Below are positions 6,573 through 14,034 of a stretch of DNA of 16,321 bases, piece by piece. The DNA comes from Ruminococcaceae bacterium UBA3710. GTDB lineage: Bacteria > Bacillota > Clostridia > Oscillospirales > Acutalibacteraceae. Both the position numbers and the translations under genes were made by a program. The notes below the pieces were generated by a model. It searched no databases. It saw only the letters and a program-made list of their open reading frames with translations, and was not told the origin of the DNA. The stretch's first letter is position 1. The number at the start of each line of letters is the position of its first letter. The stretch covers positions 1-16,321 of the forward strand of contig DFHZ01000147.1 in NCBI GenBank assembly GCA_002371985.1. Direction: 5' to 3'.

Positions 6573-8078
6573 ATGAAAAAACTAATCATTATCTTTATAC
6601 TTTTTGTCTTTGATACTTTAATTTCCGTTGAGTCAATAGCCTCATCAGAATTAACTGTCGAAAGCGAAATATCTCTCAATGTTTATGAAACTAAAAAAAT
6701 TCTCTATAGTTTAGTAGCACCCGACGATATAAAAATATCTTGGACTATAGAAAATTCAAAAATTGCAGCAGTAACAAAAAAGGGTCTGCTGAAAGGACTA
6801 ACAGTAGGAATGACGCAACTTACTGCGTTTGTAAACGGAATTTCAGAGAGTTCGACAGTCTATATTAAAGAACCCGTCCCGTGCGTTGATATAAACTATA
6901 CTAAAAATATCATTTTCGGATTTACACCTTTAAGCGAGTATTTAATAAATAACGAAATATACTTTTCCGATTTTTACGGTAACATTCCCATAGAAAACAA
7001 ATGGTTAGGAAAAACAATTGAAATCTCAAAGCAAAACGACATAGAAGAGTGCTCATCAGATGAAATCGTATTATATATAGAGCATACACATAACTTTTTG
7101 TTTTCTGAAACTATAACGCCAACCTGCGAATGTCAAGGATATGATATTTATAAATGTATCTGTGGAGAAAGGATGATAACTAACTACACATCACCACTTG
7201 AACATCAATTATCAGACTACTTATATGATAGTGAATTACACTATAAGAAATGTTTAAGAGACGATTGCGATTATGTTACGCAAAGAAATTATCACAGTTT
7301 TGACAGTGCCGATAATACCTGCAAAATTTGCGGATTTAAAAGAGAAATATGTCAAGAAATTGATAACGCCGATTATAATTCTATTGGGCATACATATCAC
7401 GAGTATGACAATGCGTGTGACGAAATTTGCAATATATGCAACTTCAAAAGAAGTGTTGCACACTGCTTTGATAATGCCTGCGATACTACCTGTAATATAT
7501 GCAATTTTGAAAGGGTCGTATATCATAGTTTTGACAACGAATGTGATGAAATATGCAACATTTGCGGTAAAAAGATAGATACTGCACATAATATTTCAAA
7601 GAATTATTTGAGTAACGAAACCTCTCACTATAAAAAATGTGAAATCTGCGGTAAAATATTTAATATGCAAAATCATATTTTTGATAATTCTTGTGATACA
7701 ACTTGTAACATTTGCAAGTTCAAGAGAAGTGTAACACATAGTTTTTCAGATACTTATTCTTATAATACAAAGTTTCATTACAATGTATGTACCGTTTGTA
7801 AAAAGAAATTCAATAAAACCCCGCATACTTACGATGATAAATACGACAGTGTATGTAATATTTGCGGTTTTACCCGCAAATTAAAGACAAATGCGGTTAC
7901 TTCTGATAATTCCAATAGTTACAACAATAAAAAACCAGACAACAAAGTGTCTGAAAAAGAGTTTTATTATAATAAAAACAAAATAAACTATCCCATAGTA
8001 TTTATTGACGTATTTACGGTAACAGTTCTTTTGGTATTGCTGTTTATATTTAAAGAACATAAAAAACCCCGAACATAG
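6573..8078 (+). CDS. Secreted, membrane-anchored protein with Ig-like domain and Cys/His repeats; function unknown
   Basis: I recognise the architecture but not a function. The ATG at 6573 follows AGGTGGGGG and gives 501 residues; an in-frame ATG at 6516 would mask the signal peptide. Residues 1-24 are a signal peptide (MKKLIIIFILFVF... ending near SIAS). Residues about 28-98 look like a bacterial Ig-like group 2 domain (ISWTIENSKIAAVTKKGLLKG). Residues 110-172 resemble a module found beside dockerins in Ruminococcaceae surface proteins. Residues about 222-436 hold a series of units of the type H-x-F/Y-D-N-x-C-D-x-x-C-N-I-C-x-F-x-R, alternating with HYKKC-x-x-C units. A low-complexity Asn/Lys linker follows, then one membrane helix (about 474-493) and a basic tail (KEHKKPRT). 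There is no LPxTG sorting signal. The Cys/His spacing suggests metal binding or disulphides. It is divergent from nagB. Confidence 0.85.
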   Translation: MKKLIIIFILFVFDTLISVESIASSELTVESEISLNVYETKKILYSLVAPDDIKISWTIENSKIAAVTKKGLLKGLTVGMTQLTAFVNGISESSTVYIKEPVPCVDINYTKNIIFGFTPLSEYLINNEIYFSDFYGNIPIENKWLGKTIEISKQNDIEECSSDEIVLYIEHTHNFLFSETITPTCECQGYDIYKCICGERMITNYTSPLEHQLSDYLYDSELHYKKCLRDDCDYVTQRNYHSFDSADNTCKICGFKREICQEIDNADYNSIGHTYHEYDNACDEICNICNFKRSVAHCFDNACDTTCNICNFERVVYHSFDNECDEICNICGKKIDTAHNISKNYLSNETSHYKKCEICGKIFNMQNHIFDNSCDTTCNICKFKRSVTHSFSDTYSYNTKFHYNVCTVCKKKFNKTPHTYDDKYDSVCNICGFTRKLKTNAVTSDNSNSYNNKKPDNKVSEKEFYYNKNKINYPIVFIDVFTVTVLLVLLFIFKEHKKPRT

Positions 8079-8090
8079 AGTTCGGGGTTT
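8061..8090 (-). terminator. Intrinsic terminator of rny, overlapping the end of the convergent gene
   Basis: An 11-bp perfect stem, AAACCCCGAAC (8064-8074) with GTTCGGGGTTT (8080-8090), has a five-base loop. Read leftward it ends in TTTTTT (8066-8061), a good terminator for rny. On the plus strand the following T-run is poor. The stem also encodes the last residues of the convergent Cys/His-repeat protein (KPRT), and its TAG stop (8076-8078) lies in the loop. Confidence 0.85.
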
Positions 8091-8095
8091 AAAAT

Positions 8096-9637
8096 TTATT
8101 TTGCGTAATCGGCGACACGGTTTTCTCTTATAAGATTAACCTTTATCTGTCCCGGATATTCGAGTTCGTCCTCGATTCGCTTTGCAATATCTCTTGCAAT
8201 AATAACCATCTTATCATCGCTTATAACCTCAGGTTTTACGATAATACGGATTTCTCTACCTGCCTGAATTGCATAAGAACTATCAACACCGTTAAAGGAA
8301 TTGGCGATTTCCTCAAGTTTTTCAAGTCTTTTAATATAGTTTTCGATGTTTTCTCTTCTTGCTCCCGGTCTTGCGGCTGAAATTGCATCCGCTGCCTGAA
8401 CTATACAAGCAACAACTGTTTTCGCCTCAACATCACCGTGGTGAGCATGAATTGCATGGATAACGGCTTCGCTTTCCTTGCACTTTTTAGCAATCTCAAC
8501 ACCAAGTTGGATATGAGTGCCTTCCTGCTCATGGTCAACAGCCTTACCGATATCGTGGAGAAGACCTGCCCTTTTAGCAAGATTTACATCTGCTCCGAGT
8601 TCGGAAGCAATAAGTCCGGACAAATGGCAAACCTCCAAAGAATGGTTAAGAACATTCTGACCGTAACTTGTACGGAAATGCAAACGACCGAGAAGTTTTA
8701 TAAGTTCAGGGTGAAGATTATGTACACCCGACTCAATCATTGCTCTTTCACCCTCCTGCTTTATAACAGATTCAACCTCTGCCGTGGCTTTGGCTACGGT
8801 TTCCTCTATTCTTGCCGGATGAATTCTTCCGTCTGAAATAAGTTTTTCAAGGGTAACCCTTGCAATTTCTCTTCTTATCGGCTCAAAACTTGAAACGGTA
8901 ATTGCTTCCGGAGTATCGTCAATAATAAGGTCAACACCGGTTGCATTTTCGATAGCACGGATATTTCTTCCCTCTCTACCGATAATTCTACCCTTCATTT
9001 CGTCATTTGGAAGAGCCACAACCGAAACGGTCATTTCCGAAGAATGGTCGGCAGCACAACGCTGAATTGCCCTGCCTAATATTTCTTTGGCTAAATTTGC
9101 CGATTCTTCTCTTGTTTGATTTTCAAAGTCCTTAATACGAACTGCCTTTTCGTGGGTAAGTTCGCCCTCGAGAGTTTCGAGCAAGTATGCTTTTGCCTGT
9201 TCCTTTGAATATCCCGAGATTTTTTCGAGCATTTCCATTTGGCTCTTCTTGAGAAGTTCACATTCCTCAATCTTAGTTTCGATTTCTTTTGCTCTCTCTG
9301 ATAATTTTTCTTCTTTTGCCTCTAAGTTATCGGTCTTTCTATCAAGAGTTTCTTCTCTTTGAAGAAGTCGATGTTCCTGACGCTGAACCTCACTGCGACG
9401 CTCTCTTAAATCTTTTTCGGTTTCCTGACGCAACTGATGAATTTCATCTTTTGCTTCAAGCAAAGCCTCTTTTTTGCGTGTTTCCGCGGTCTTCATAGCA
9501 TCGTTAAGTATTCGCATTGCTTCGCTTTCGGCAGAGCCGATGGCTTTCTCAGCAGATTTTTTACGATATGCCGAACCGCCCAAAAAACCTACAAAGCCCA
9601 AAACAAGTGCAGATACACCCAAAATAATGTACCACAT
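8096..9637 (-). CDS. rny: Ribonuclease Y
   Basis: RNase Y is the membrane-anchored endoribonuclease that starts bulk mRNA decay and processing in Firmicutes. The 513 residues match the usual length of about 520. Residues 1-22 form the N-terminal membrane helix with a small-residue GFLGG end. Residues about 25-190 are a long charged coiled coil. The KH RNA-binding domain contains [15 protein letters not shown] (217-230). The HD hydrolase domain has [23 protein letters not shown] (H361-D362) and AIHAHHGD. The C-terminal conserved domain ends [10 protein letters not shown]. The ATG at 9637 follows AAGGAGG at ten-base spacing. It is a single-gene unit with its own strong promoter, a structured leader and a terminator at 8061-8090. 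Confidence 0.97.
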   Translation of the reverse strand: MWYIILGVSALVLGFVGFLGGSAYRKKSAEKAIGSAESEAMRILNDAMKTAETRKKEALLEAKDEIHQLRQETEKDLRERRSEVQRQEHRLLQREETLDRKTDNLEAKEEKLSERAKEIETKIEECELLKKSQMEMLEKISGYSKEQAKAYLLETLEGELTHEKAVRIKDFENQTREESANLAKEILGRAIQRCAADHSSEMTVSVVALPNDEMKGRIIGREGRNIRAIENATGVDLIIDDTPEAITVSSFEPIRREIARVTLEKLISDGRIHPARIEETVAKATAEVESVIKQEGERAMIESGVHNLHPELIKLLGRLHFRTSYGQNVLNHSLEVCHLSGLIASELGADVNLAKRAGLLHDIGKAVDHEQEGTHIQLGVEIAKKCKESEAVIHAIHAHHGDVEAKTVVACIVQAADAISAARPGARRENIENYIKRLEKLEEIANSFNGVDSSYAIQAGREIRIIVKPEVISDDKMVIIARDIAKRIEDELEYPGQIKVNLIRENRVADYAK

Positions 9638-9661
9638 AGGTTTAAAACCTCCTTATATAAA

Positions 9662-9791
9662 AACGGAATTCTCGGCTTTAATAGAGTATATTAGCCGACG
9701 GGAGCCGTTGTTTACCTCCCGATTATCATTTGTAGCAGACAACTGCTACGCTTTGTATGATATTCCCTCGCCAAAGAAAAAGCATACAAAG
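9662..9791 (-). ncRNA. Structured 5' leader of rny, possible cis-regulatory RNA
   Basis: Four inverted repeats lie between the rny promoter and its ribosome-binding site. The pairs, in window coordinates, are 9783-9791 with 9751-9759 (9 bp, perfect), 9743-9749 with 9732-9738 (7 bp, four-base loop), 9716-9721 with 9699-9704 (6 bp), and 9693-9698 with 9672-9677 (6 bp). ATGATA at 9757-9762 can instead pair with TATCAT at 9724-9729, enclosing the second hairpin, which would exclude the first helix. I could not match this to a riboswitch class I know. Autoregulation of rny through its own leader, or another switch, is inference. Confidence 0.4.
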
Positions 9792-9800
9792 ACATTTTAT

Positions 9801-9829
9801 ATTTTATCATTGCTGATAATATATGTCAA
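9801..9829 (-). promoter_or_regulatory. Strong sigma-A promoter of rny
   Basis: On the minus strand, consensus TTGACA (9829-9824), 17 bases, then TAAAAT (9806-9801), with an extended -10 TG one base upstream. This predicts a start near 9794 and a leader of about 155 bases. A perfect inverted repeat, ACAACT-3-AGTTGT (9841-9855), lies just upstream of the -35. Confidence 0.85.
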
Positions 9830-9894
9830 GTCAAAAAGACACAACTTGTAGTTGTAGCAAAAAAATTTTTAACTAATTATTGTATAGATAACTG

Positions 9895-9923
9895 TTGAAA
9901 AATTCGGTATGATGTGTTAGAAT
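9895..9923 (+). promoter_or_regulatory. Sigma-A promoter of the leader peptide-xerC-degV unit
   Basis: TTGAAA (9895-9900), 17 bases, then TAGAAT (9918-9923), with an extended -10 TG at 9915-9916. It is followed by AAGGAG at 9938-9943, seven bases before the ATG of a short leader ORF. With the rny promoter described separately it makes this 339-base gap a divergent regulatory region. Confidence 0.75.
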
Positions 9924-9950
9924 GTACTAAATGTTAAAAGGAGTTTGAAA

Positions 9951-9980
9951 ATGTATTTCATTTTCGCTTTTTACTTATGA
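9951..9980 (+). CDS. Nine-residue leader peptide, translationally coupled to xerC
   Basis: The only good ribosome-binding site between the promoter and the recombinase gene (AAGGAG, 9938-9943) is seven bases from an ATG at 9951. That ATG opens a nine-codon frame encoding the hydrophobic peptide MYFIFAFYL. Its TGA (9978-9980) overlaps the xerC ATG (9977-9979) in ATGA. The recombinase start is preceded only by pyrimidines. Upstream in its own frame there is no ATG, GTG or TTG before a TAA at 9935. The simplest reading is that ribosomes load at the leader and re-initiate at xerC. Whether the peptide itself matters is unknown; it could only serve coupling. Confidence 0.55.
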   Translation: MYFIFAFYL

Positions 9981-10960
9981 AACACGAGGTTTTATTATCT
10001 TCTCCTCCGATAATAAGAGATTTTTTAACATACAGCGAAACTATTAAAGGCAAATCTTCCCGTTCGGTTGACGAGTATTTTTTAGACCTGCAAACCTTTT
10101 TCAGATACCTGCTGATTATAAGAGGTAAGGTCGATAATAAAACTGAATTTGAGAAAATCTCAATAGAAAGTGTCGATGCCGAACTTATTTCAAGCGTTAC
10201 CATTTCGGATTTATACTCATTTATAGTTTTTTGCAAGGACAACAGGGGTAATAATGCCGCTACAAGAGCCCGTAAAACATCTACTCTTCGCATTTTTTTC
10301 AAGTACCTTACAAATCAGATACACTTACTTGATGTAAACCCTGCCGAAATGCTTGATTCCCCGAAGGTAAAACAGTCTCTTCCAAAGCATCTTTCTCTTG
10401 AAGATTCAATCAATCTTTTATCGAGTGTTGACGGAGACAATAAGGAAAGAGATTATCTTATTCTCGTTTTGTTTTTAAACTGCGGTATGCGATTATCCGA
10501 ACTTTGCGGAATAAATTTAGGCGATATACGAAGCGACGGCACTTTGCGACTACTCGGAAAAGGCAATAAAGAAAGGATAGTTTATCTTAACGATTCCTGT
10601 AAAGAAGCCCTTGCCGCTTATATGAAGGTAAGACCTAATGACAACATTATAGCGACCGACAGAAACGCTTTATTCATAAGCCGAAACCGAAAACGAATAA
10701 GCAATAAAACGGTTCAGTATATAGTGAAAAAATATCTTGAAAAATCAGGGCTTGGCGGTCAGGGGCTTTCAACCCATAAACTAAGGCACACCGCCGCCAC
10801 TTTAATGTATCAGCACGGAAATGTTGATATAAGAGTTTTAAAGGATATTTTAGGGCATTCAAATCTCGGCACAACCCAGATTTATACCCATATTTCAGAC
10901 AAGCAAATAAAAAATGCGATAGATTCAAATCCGCTTTCAAACATCAAAAAAGAACAGTAA
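9977..10960 (+). CDS. xerC: Tyrosine site-specific recombinase, XerC/XerD type
   Basis: Probably one of the chromosome-dimer resolution recombinases acting at dif during division. The protein has 327 residues, slightly longer than the usual 300. The N-terminal SAM-like core-binding domain covers about residues 11-115. The catalytic domain has the complete set: R172 (GMRLSEL), K195 (LGKGNKER), H267 and R270 (STHKLRHTAAT), H294 (LGHSNLGTTQIYTH) and nucleophile Y303. Start at 9977 is forced, as no other start is in frame; see the leader peptide. degV follows 17 bases later on the same strand. Nothing nearby (att-like repeats, excision or phage genes) suggests an integrase of a mobile element. 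XerC versus XerD cannot be settled from the sequence alone. Confidence 0.85.
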   Translation: MKHEVLLSSPPIIRDFLTYSETIKGKSSRSVDEYFLDLQTFFRYLLIIRGKVDNKTEFEKISIESVDAELISSVTISDLYSFIVFCKDNRGNNAATRARKTSTLRIFFKYLTNQIHLLDVNPAEMLDSPKVKQSLPKHLSLEDSINLLSSVDGDNKERDYLILVLFLNCGMRLSELCGINLGDIRSDGTLRLLGKGNKERIVYLNDSCKEALAAYMKVRPNDNIIATDRNALFISRNRKRISNKTVQYIVKKYLEKSGLGGQGLSTHKLRHTAATLMYQHGNVDIRVLKDILGHSNLGTTQIYTHISDKQIKNAIDSNPLSNIKKEQ

Positions 10961-10977
10961 TTCTCGGAGGTCAATTT

Positions 10978-11838
10978 ATGAGCGAAAAAATTATAATTTC
11001 AAGCGACAGCACTACCGATTTAAGCGAAGAATTAAAAGAAAGATACAACATTTCTGTAATTCCGCTTTGTATTACACTCGGCAGCAATGTTTATAGAGAC
11101 GGTGTTGATATTGACGCCGATAAGATTTATGAACATCATTCAAGAACAGGAGAACTTCCGAAAACTACTGCGGCAAATGTAGGAGAACTTGAAGAATACT
11201 TTGCAGAACTCACAAAGGACGGTTCAAGTGTTGTGCATTTCACATTAAGTTCGGATATGTCCTCAACCTACAATAATGCCGTAATAGCAAGTGAAAGTTT
11301 TGAAAATGTTTATGTTGTAGACACCAAAAACCTTTCAACAGGCGGAGGACTTTTGGTGCTATCGGCTTGCGATATGGCAGCAAACGGGCTTGACGCAAAA
11401 ACTATTGCCGAAAAATCGAAAGAACTTACTCCGAATGTTGAGGCATCGTTTGTTATCGACAGTCTTGAATACCTCTACAAAGGTGGCAGATGCTCGGCTC
11501 TTTCAATGCTCGGTGCAAATCTTTTGAAATTAAAGCCTTGTATTGAAGTTAAAAACGGAAGTATGGGAGTAGGTAAAAAATACCGTGGCAAATTTGACGA
11601 TGTATTAAAAGAGTATATTGTCGAACGCCTTGTGAATATTGACGACATTGATAAAACAAGGGTATTTATAACCCATGCCGGTTGCGACGAAAACCTTGTA
11701 AAAGACCTTGCAAAACTTGTAAGTGATAAAAATATTTTTGACGAGGTATTGATTACCCGTGCCGGTTGTACCGTTTCTTCGCATTGCGGAAGAAATACTC
11801 TCGGAATTTTATTTATAAGAAAATCACCTATTGCTTAA
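10978..11838 (+). CDS. DegV family fatty-acid-binding protein (FakB-like)
   Basis: DegV-fold proteins bind one fatty acid. Some, called FakB, present it to the kinase FakA for phosphorylation and entry into phospholipid synthesis. The 286-residue protein starts KIIISSDSTTDLSEEL, the classic DegV N-terminus. It has PKTTAANVGELEEYF, the lipid head-group-contacting FTLSSDMSSTYNNA (about 88-101), the VVDTKNLSTGGGLL strand and the C-terminal signature IDSLEYLYKGGRCSALSM. A GGAGG ribosome-binding site precedes the ATG. It lies 17 bases after xerC and is probably co-transcribed with it; the partnership has no obvious functional meaning. Whether it serves FakA in this organism is unknown, because no fakA is in the window. 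Confidence 0.92.
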   Translation: MSEKIIISSDSTTDLSEELKERYNISVIPLCITLGSNVYRDGVDIDADKIYEHHSRTGELPKTTAANVGELEEYFAELTKDGSSVVHFTLSSDMSSTYNNAVIASESFENVYVVDTKNLSTGGGLLVLSACDMAANGLDAKTIAEKSKELTPNVEASFVIDSLEYLYKGGRCSALSMLGANLLKLKPCIEVKNGSMGVGKKYRGKFDDVLKEYIVERLVNIDDIDKTRVFITHAGCDENLVKDLAKLVSDKNIFDEVLITRAGCTVSSHCGRNTLGILFIRKSPIA

Positions 11839-11856
11839 ATTTTGCATAATATAAAC

Positions 11857-11927
11857 AGGGTGCTAAAAAGGATATCCGATATCGGCGATAAGTCGCGTCT
11901 TATCTACAAATAACCGATAATACCCCT
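11857..11927. repeat. Nested inverted repeats between degV and the terminator
   Basis: After the degV stop, TATCGG (11880-11885) can pair with CCGATA (11914-11919), enclosing GATAAG (11887-11892) with CTTATC (11899-11904). GGGT (11858-11861) and ACCC (11922-11925) could close the structure. The palindromes GGATATCC and CCGATATCGG overlap it. It has no T-run of its own. It may be a structured 3' end, an RNA element or a degraded small repeat; I cannot assign it. Confidence 0.35.
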
Positions 11928-11937
11928 TTAATATAGA

Positions 11938-11967
11938 AATCCCACGCAGAAATTCCTGCGTGGGATT
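11938..11967. terminator. Bidirectional terminator between degV and the small membrane protein
   Basis: A perfect 12-bp stem, AATCCCACGCAG (11938-11949) with CTGCGTGGGATT (11956-11967), has a six-base loop. It is followed by a T-rich stretch (GTTTATTATTT) on the plus strand and a weaker one on the minus strand. It sits between the convergent degV stop (11838) and the stop of the small membrane protein (11973). Confidence 0.8.
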
Positions 11968-11972
11968 GTTTA

Positions 11973-12326
11973 TTATTTGTCGTTTTTCTTTTTGTTCTTA
12001 TACTTGTATTTGATTTTTTCTTTAATGTCAATTAAAACCGCAAGCGTTCGTTTATCGTTCGGGAAAAAGATTTTAAGCAGTTCTATTGCTATAATTATTG
12101 TAACGATTTTCTCAAGCGTAAACGGAAACCACAAAAACGAAATATATGCTCCCGCAACGGCTATCAGCCATCCTATTTTAAAATAAGTACCTAAACTCAT
12201 CGCAATGTATGCCCAACCGTTTGTTATTACCCAAGCAATTAACAAGCAGAGAATAAGATGGGGATTAAGTAAAAAACTGTAAAGTCTTTTAAAAAAATTC
12301 TTTATGCTCTCTTTTGTTATTTTCAA
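11973..12326 (-). CDS. Small membrane protein of unknown function, 117 residues
   Basis: I do not recognise a named family. The start appears to be TTG at 12326-12324, with a GAGG ribosome-binding site eight bases upstream; no ATG is well placed. The protein has a basic N-terminus (MKITKESIKNFFKRLYSFL). Three hydrophobic segments follow, at about residues 22-35, 46-68 and 73-88, so two or three membrane helices with conserved-looking Trp/Gly/Pro (WVITNGWAY, FLWFPFTLEK). It ends in a Lys-rich tail (KIKYKYKNKKKNDK) expected on the cytoplasmic side. It has its own consensus promoter divergent from the ComM-like gene and ends at the terminator shared with degV. Codon use looks like that of its neighbours. 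Confidence 0.75.
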   Translation of the reverse strand: MKITKESIKNFFKRLYSFLLNPHLILCLLIAWVITNGWAYIAMSLGTYFKIGWLIAVAGAYISFLWFPFTLEKIVTIIIAIELLKIFFPNDKRTLAVLIDIKEKIKYKYKNKKKNDK

Positions 12327-12416
12327 TTGTTTTTCCTCGTTGCCATTAAACTTTTACGCCCTGCTTTTTAAGGCAGTTGCATTATAAATCTTCGGGATTT
12401 TAGTATTCACATAAAA

Positions 12417-12446
12417 ATTATATATTATCCTACTTGTTTTTGTCAA
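12417..12446 (-). promoter_or_regulatory. Promoter of the small membrane protein gene
   Basis: On the minus strand, consensus TTGACA (12446-12441), 18 bases, then consensus TATAAT (12422-12417). The leader would be about 85 bases. The elements overlap those of the divergent ComM-like promoter. Confidence 0.75.
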
Positions 12447-12463
12447 CCGGGTTGTTGTATAAT
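12434..12463 (+). promoter_or_regulatory. Candidate promoter of the YifB/ComM gene
   Basis: TATAAT (12458-12463) has a poor -35, TTGTTT (12434-12439), 18 bases upstream. Its -35 lies inside the spacer of the stronger divergent promoter, so the two should compete for polymerase. Confidence 0.5.
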
Positions 12464-12496
12464 TTTTAAAAAAGCAAATTATGGGAGTTGAATATT

Positions 12497-14023
12497 TTGT
12501 TTGCCAAAATTAAGAGTGTCGGACTTTTCGGGATAGAGTCCTATATGATTGATATTGAAGCAGATGTTACCGGCGGTCTTCCCGCATTTGATATAGTAGG
12601 TCTCCCCGATACATCGGTAAGGGAATCAAGGGACCGTGTCCGTTCGGCAATAAAAAACTGCGGTTTTAAATTCCCGACAGGTCGAATAACCGTAAACCTC
12701 GCTCCTGCCGATAAGAAAAAGCAGGGTGCCGTTTATGATTTACCTATATTATTGGCAATTTTAAAAGCATCAAAACAAATAAATTTTTCTTTTGATAACA
12801 GTATTTTTTTGGGCGAACTTTCATTAGACGGTAAAATCAGACCCGTAAACGGCATACTCGCTATGACTATAACCGCAAGACAAAATAATATGGAAGAAAT
12901 TTTTGTCCCTTACGAAAACTCTACCGAGGCTTCGGTTGTGGACGGAATAACCGTCTACGGTATATCAACGGTCAAGGAATTATTAAATCATTTAAGCGGC
13001 GAAAGCAAAATAGAAAAAACTGTTTTTAAAAATTCTAAAAGCCACAGTGCTCTTGATTTTCTTGATTTCAGCGAAGTAAAGGGTCAACTTGCCGCCAAAA
13101 AAGCACTTGAAGTTGCCGCCGCAGGCGGACATAACATTCTTCTTATCGGCCCTCCGGGTTCGGGAAAAAGTATGCTCGCAAAAAGGCTCCCAACCATTTT
13201 GCCCGAAATGACCTTTGAAGAATCAATAGAAACAACAAAAATTCATTCTGTCGCAGGAATTTTAAATAACGATAGTCCCCTCATAACAAGAAGACCTTTC
13301 CGCTCTCCTCACCATTCGGTATCACTTGTAGGACTTACGGGAGGCGGAAGCATTCCAAAACCGGGTGAGATTTCTTTGGCTCATAACGGCATTCTTTTTC
13401 TTGACGAATTGCCGGAATTTAAAAGGGATGCTATGGAGGCTTTACGGCAACCGATAGAAGACGGTGTTATTACCGTATCGAGAGCATCGGGAAGTGTTAC
13501 ATATCCGAGTTCAGTTATGCTGGTTGCGGCTATGAACCCCTGCCCTTGCGGTATGTACGGACATCCGACAAAACCCTGCACCTGCTCTAAAACTATGGTA
13601 TCAAAATACCTTAATCGCATTTCAGGTCCTATGCTCGACAGAATTGACCTTCATGTTGAGGTTCCCCCTGTTGATTATGAATCTTTAAGCAGTTCGTCCT
13701 CCGAAGAAACATCGGCAGAGATTAGGGCAAGGGTAAACAAAGCACGGCAAATCCAGATAAACCGATATAAAGGTACAGGCGTTACATCTAATTCAAGGCT
13801 GACCCCTAAAATGCTGCGGGAGTTTTGCGTTTTGACCGATGACGCATCTAAATATCTTAACCGTTGTTTTGATGAATTGGGTCTTAGTGCCAGAGCATAC
13901 GACCGAATTTTAAAGGTTTCAAGAACTATCGCCGATTTAAATTCAAACGAAAAAATAGAAAAATCTCATGTTTTATCGGCAATAAGGTTCAGAACACTTG
14001 ACCGAAAGTATTTCACCGAATAA
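12497..14023 (+). CDS. comM: YifB/ComM family magnesium-chelatase-like AAA+ ATPase
   Basis: ComM-type proteins are hexameric AAA+ helicases related to MCM. In Gram-negative bacteria ComM drives branch migration during integration of transforming DNA; the role in Firmicutes is less clear. I chose the TTG at 12497 because GGGAG (12483-12487) lies nine bases upstream and it gives the family start MFAKIKSVGLFGI. An in-frame TTG at 12488 touches the ribosome-binding site. The 508 residues comprise an N-terminal ChlI-like domain (about 1-165), Walker A GPPGSGKS (218-225), Walker B ILFLDE (D303, E304), the family-specific NPCPCGMYG...CTCS four-Cys motif (349-363), the arginine-finger region RISGPMLDRIDLHVE and a C-terminal helical domain. 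It is intact and has its own terminator. Confidence 0.93.
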   Translation: MFAKIKSVGLFGIESYMIDIEADVTGGLPAFDIVGLPDTSVRESRDRVRSAIKNCGFKFPTGRITVNLAPADKKKQGAVYDLPILLAILKASKQINFSFDNSIFLGELSLDGKIRPVNGILAMTITARQNNMEEIFVPYENSTEASVVDGITVYGISTVKELLNHLSGESKIEKTVFKNSKSHSALDFLDFSEVKGQLAAKKALEVAAAGGHNILLIGPPGSGKSMLAKRLPTILPEMTFEESIETTKIHSVAGILNNDSPLITRRPFRSPHHSVSLVGLTGGGSIPKPGEISLAHNGILFLDELPEFKRDAMEALRQPIEDGVITVSRASGSVTYPSSVMLVAAMNPCPCGMYGHPTKPCTCSKTMVSKYLNRISGPMLDRIDLHVEVPPVDYESLSSSSSEETSAEIRARVNKARQIQINRYKGTGVTSNSRLTPKMLREFCVLTDDASKYLNRCFDELGLSARAYDRILKVSRTIADLNSNEKIEKSHVLSAIRFRTLDRKYFTE

Positions 14024-14034
14024 ATTAAAATATT

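Noticed and set aside
7254..7589. Open frames in both orientations within the Cys/His-repeat gene
   Set aside because: They come from the repeated coding sequence; the Cys/His frame alone has a signal peptide, a consistent repeat pattern and a membrane anchor.
9638..9794. Known riboswitch upstream of rny
   Set aside because: I compared the leader by eye with conserved cores of the TPP, SAM, glycine, cobalamin, c-di-GMP, c-di-AMP, fluoride and ZTP classes as I remember them and saw no match; it is kept only as a candidate structured leader.
9958..10302. A 114-codon minus-strand frame overlapping the xerC start
   Set aside because: It lies opposite the core-binding domain of the recombinase, with low-complexity Ser/Leu content and no promoter or recognisable domain.
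9977..10960. Tyrosine recombinase as the integrase of a mobile element
   Set aside because: No excisionase, relaxase, phage or transposase genes, no flanking direct repeats, and housekeeping genes on both sides; XerC-like length and motifs fit a chromosomal recombinase.
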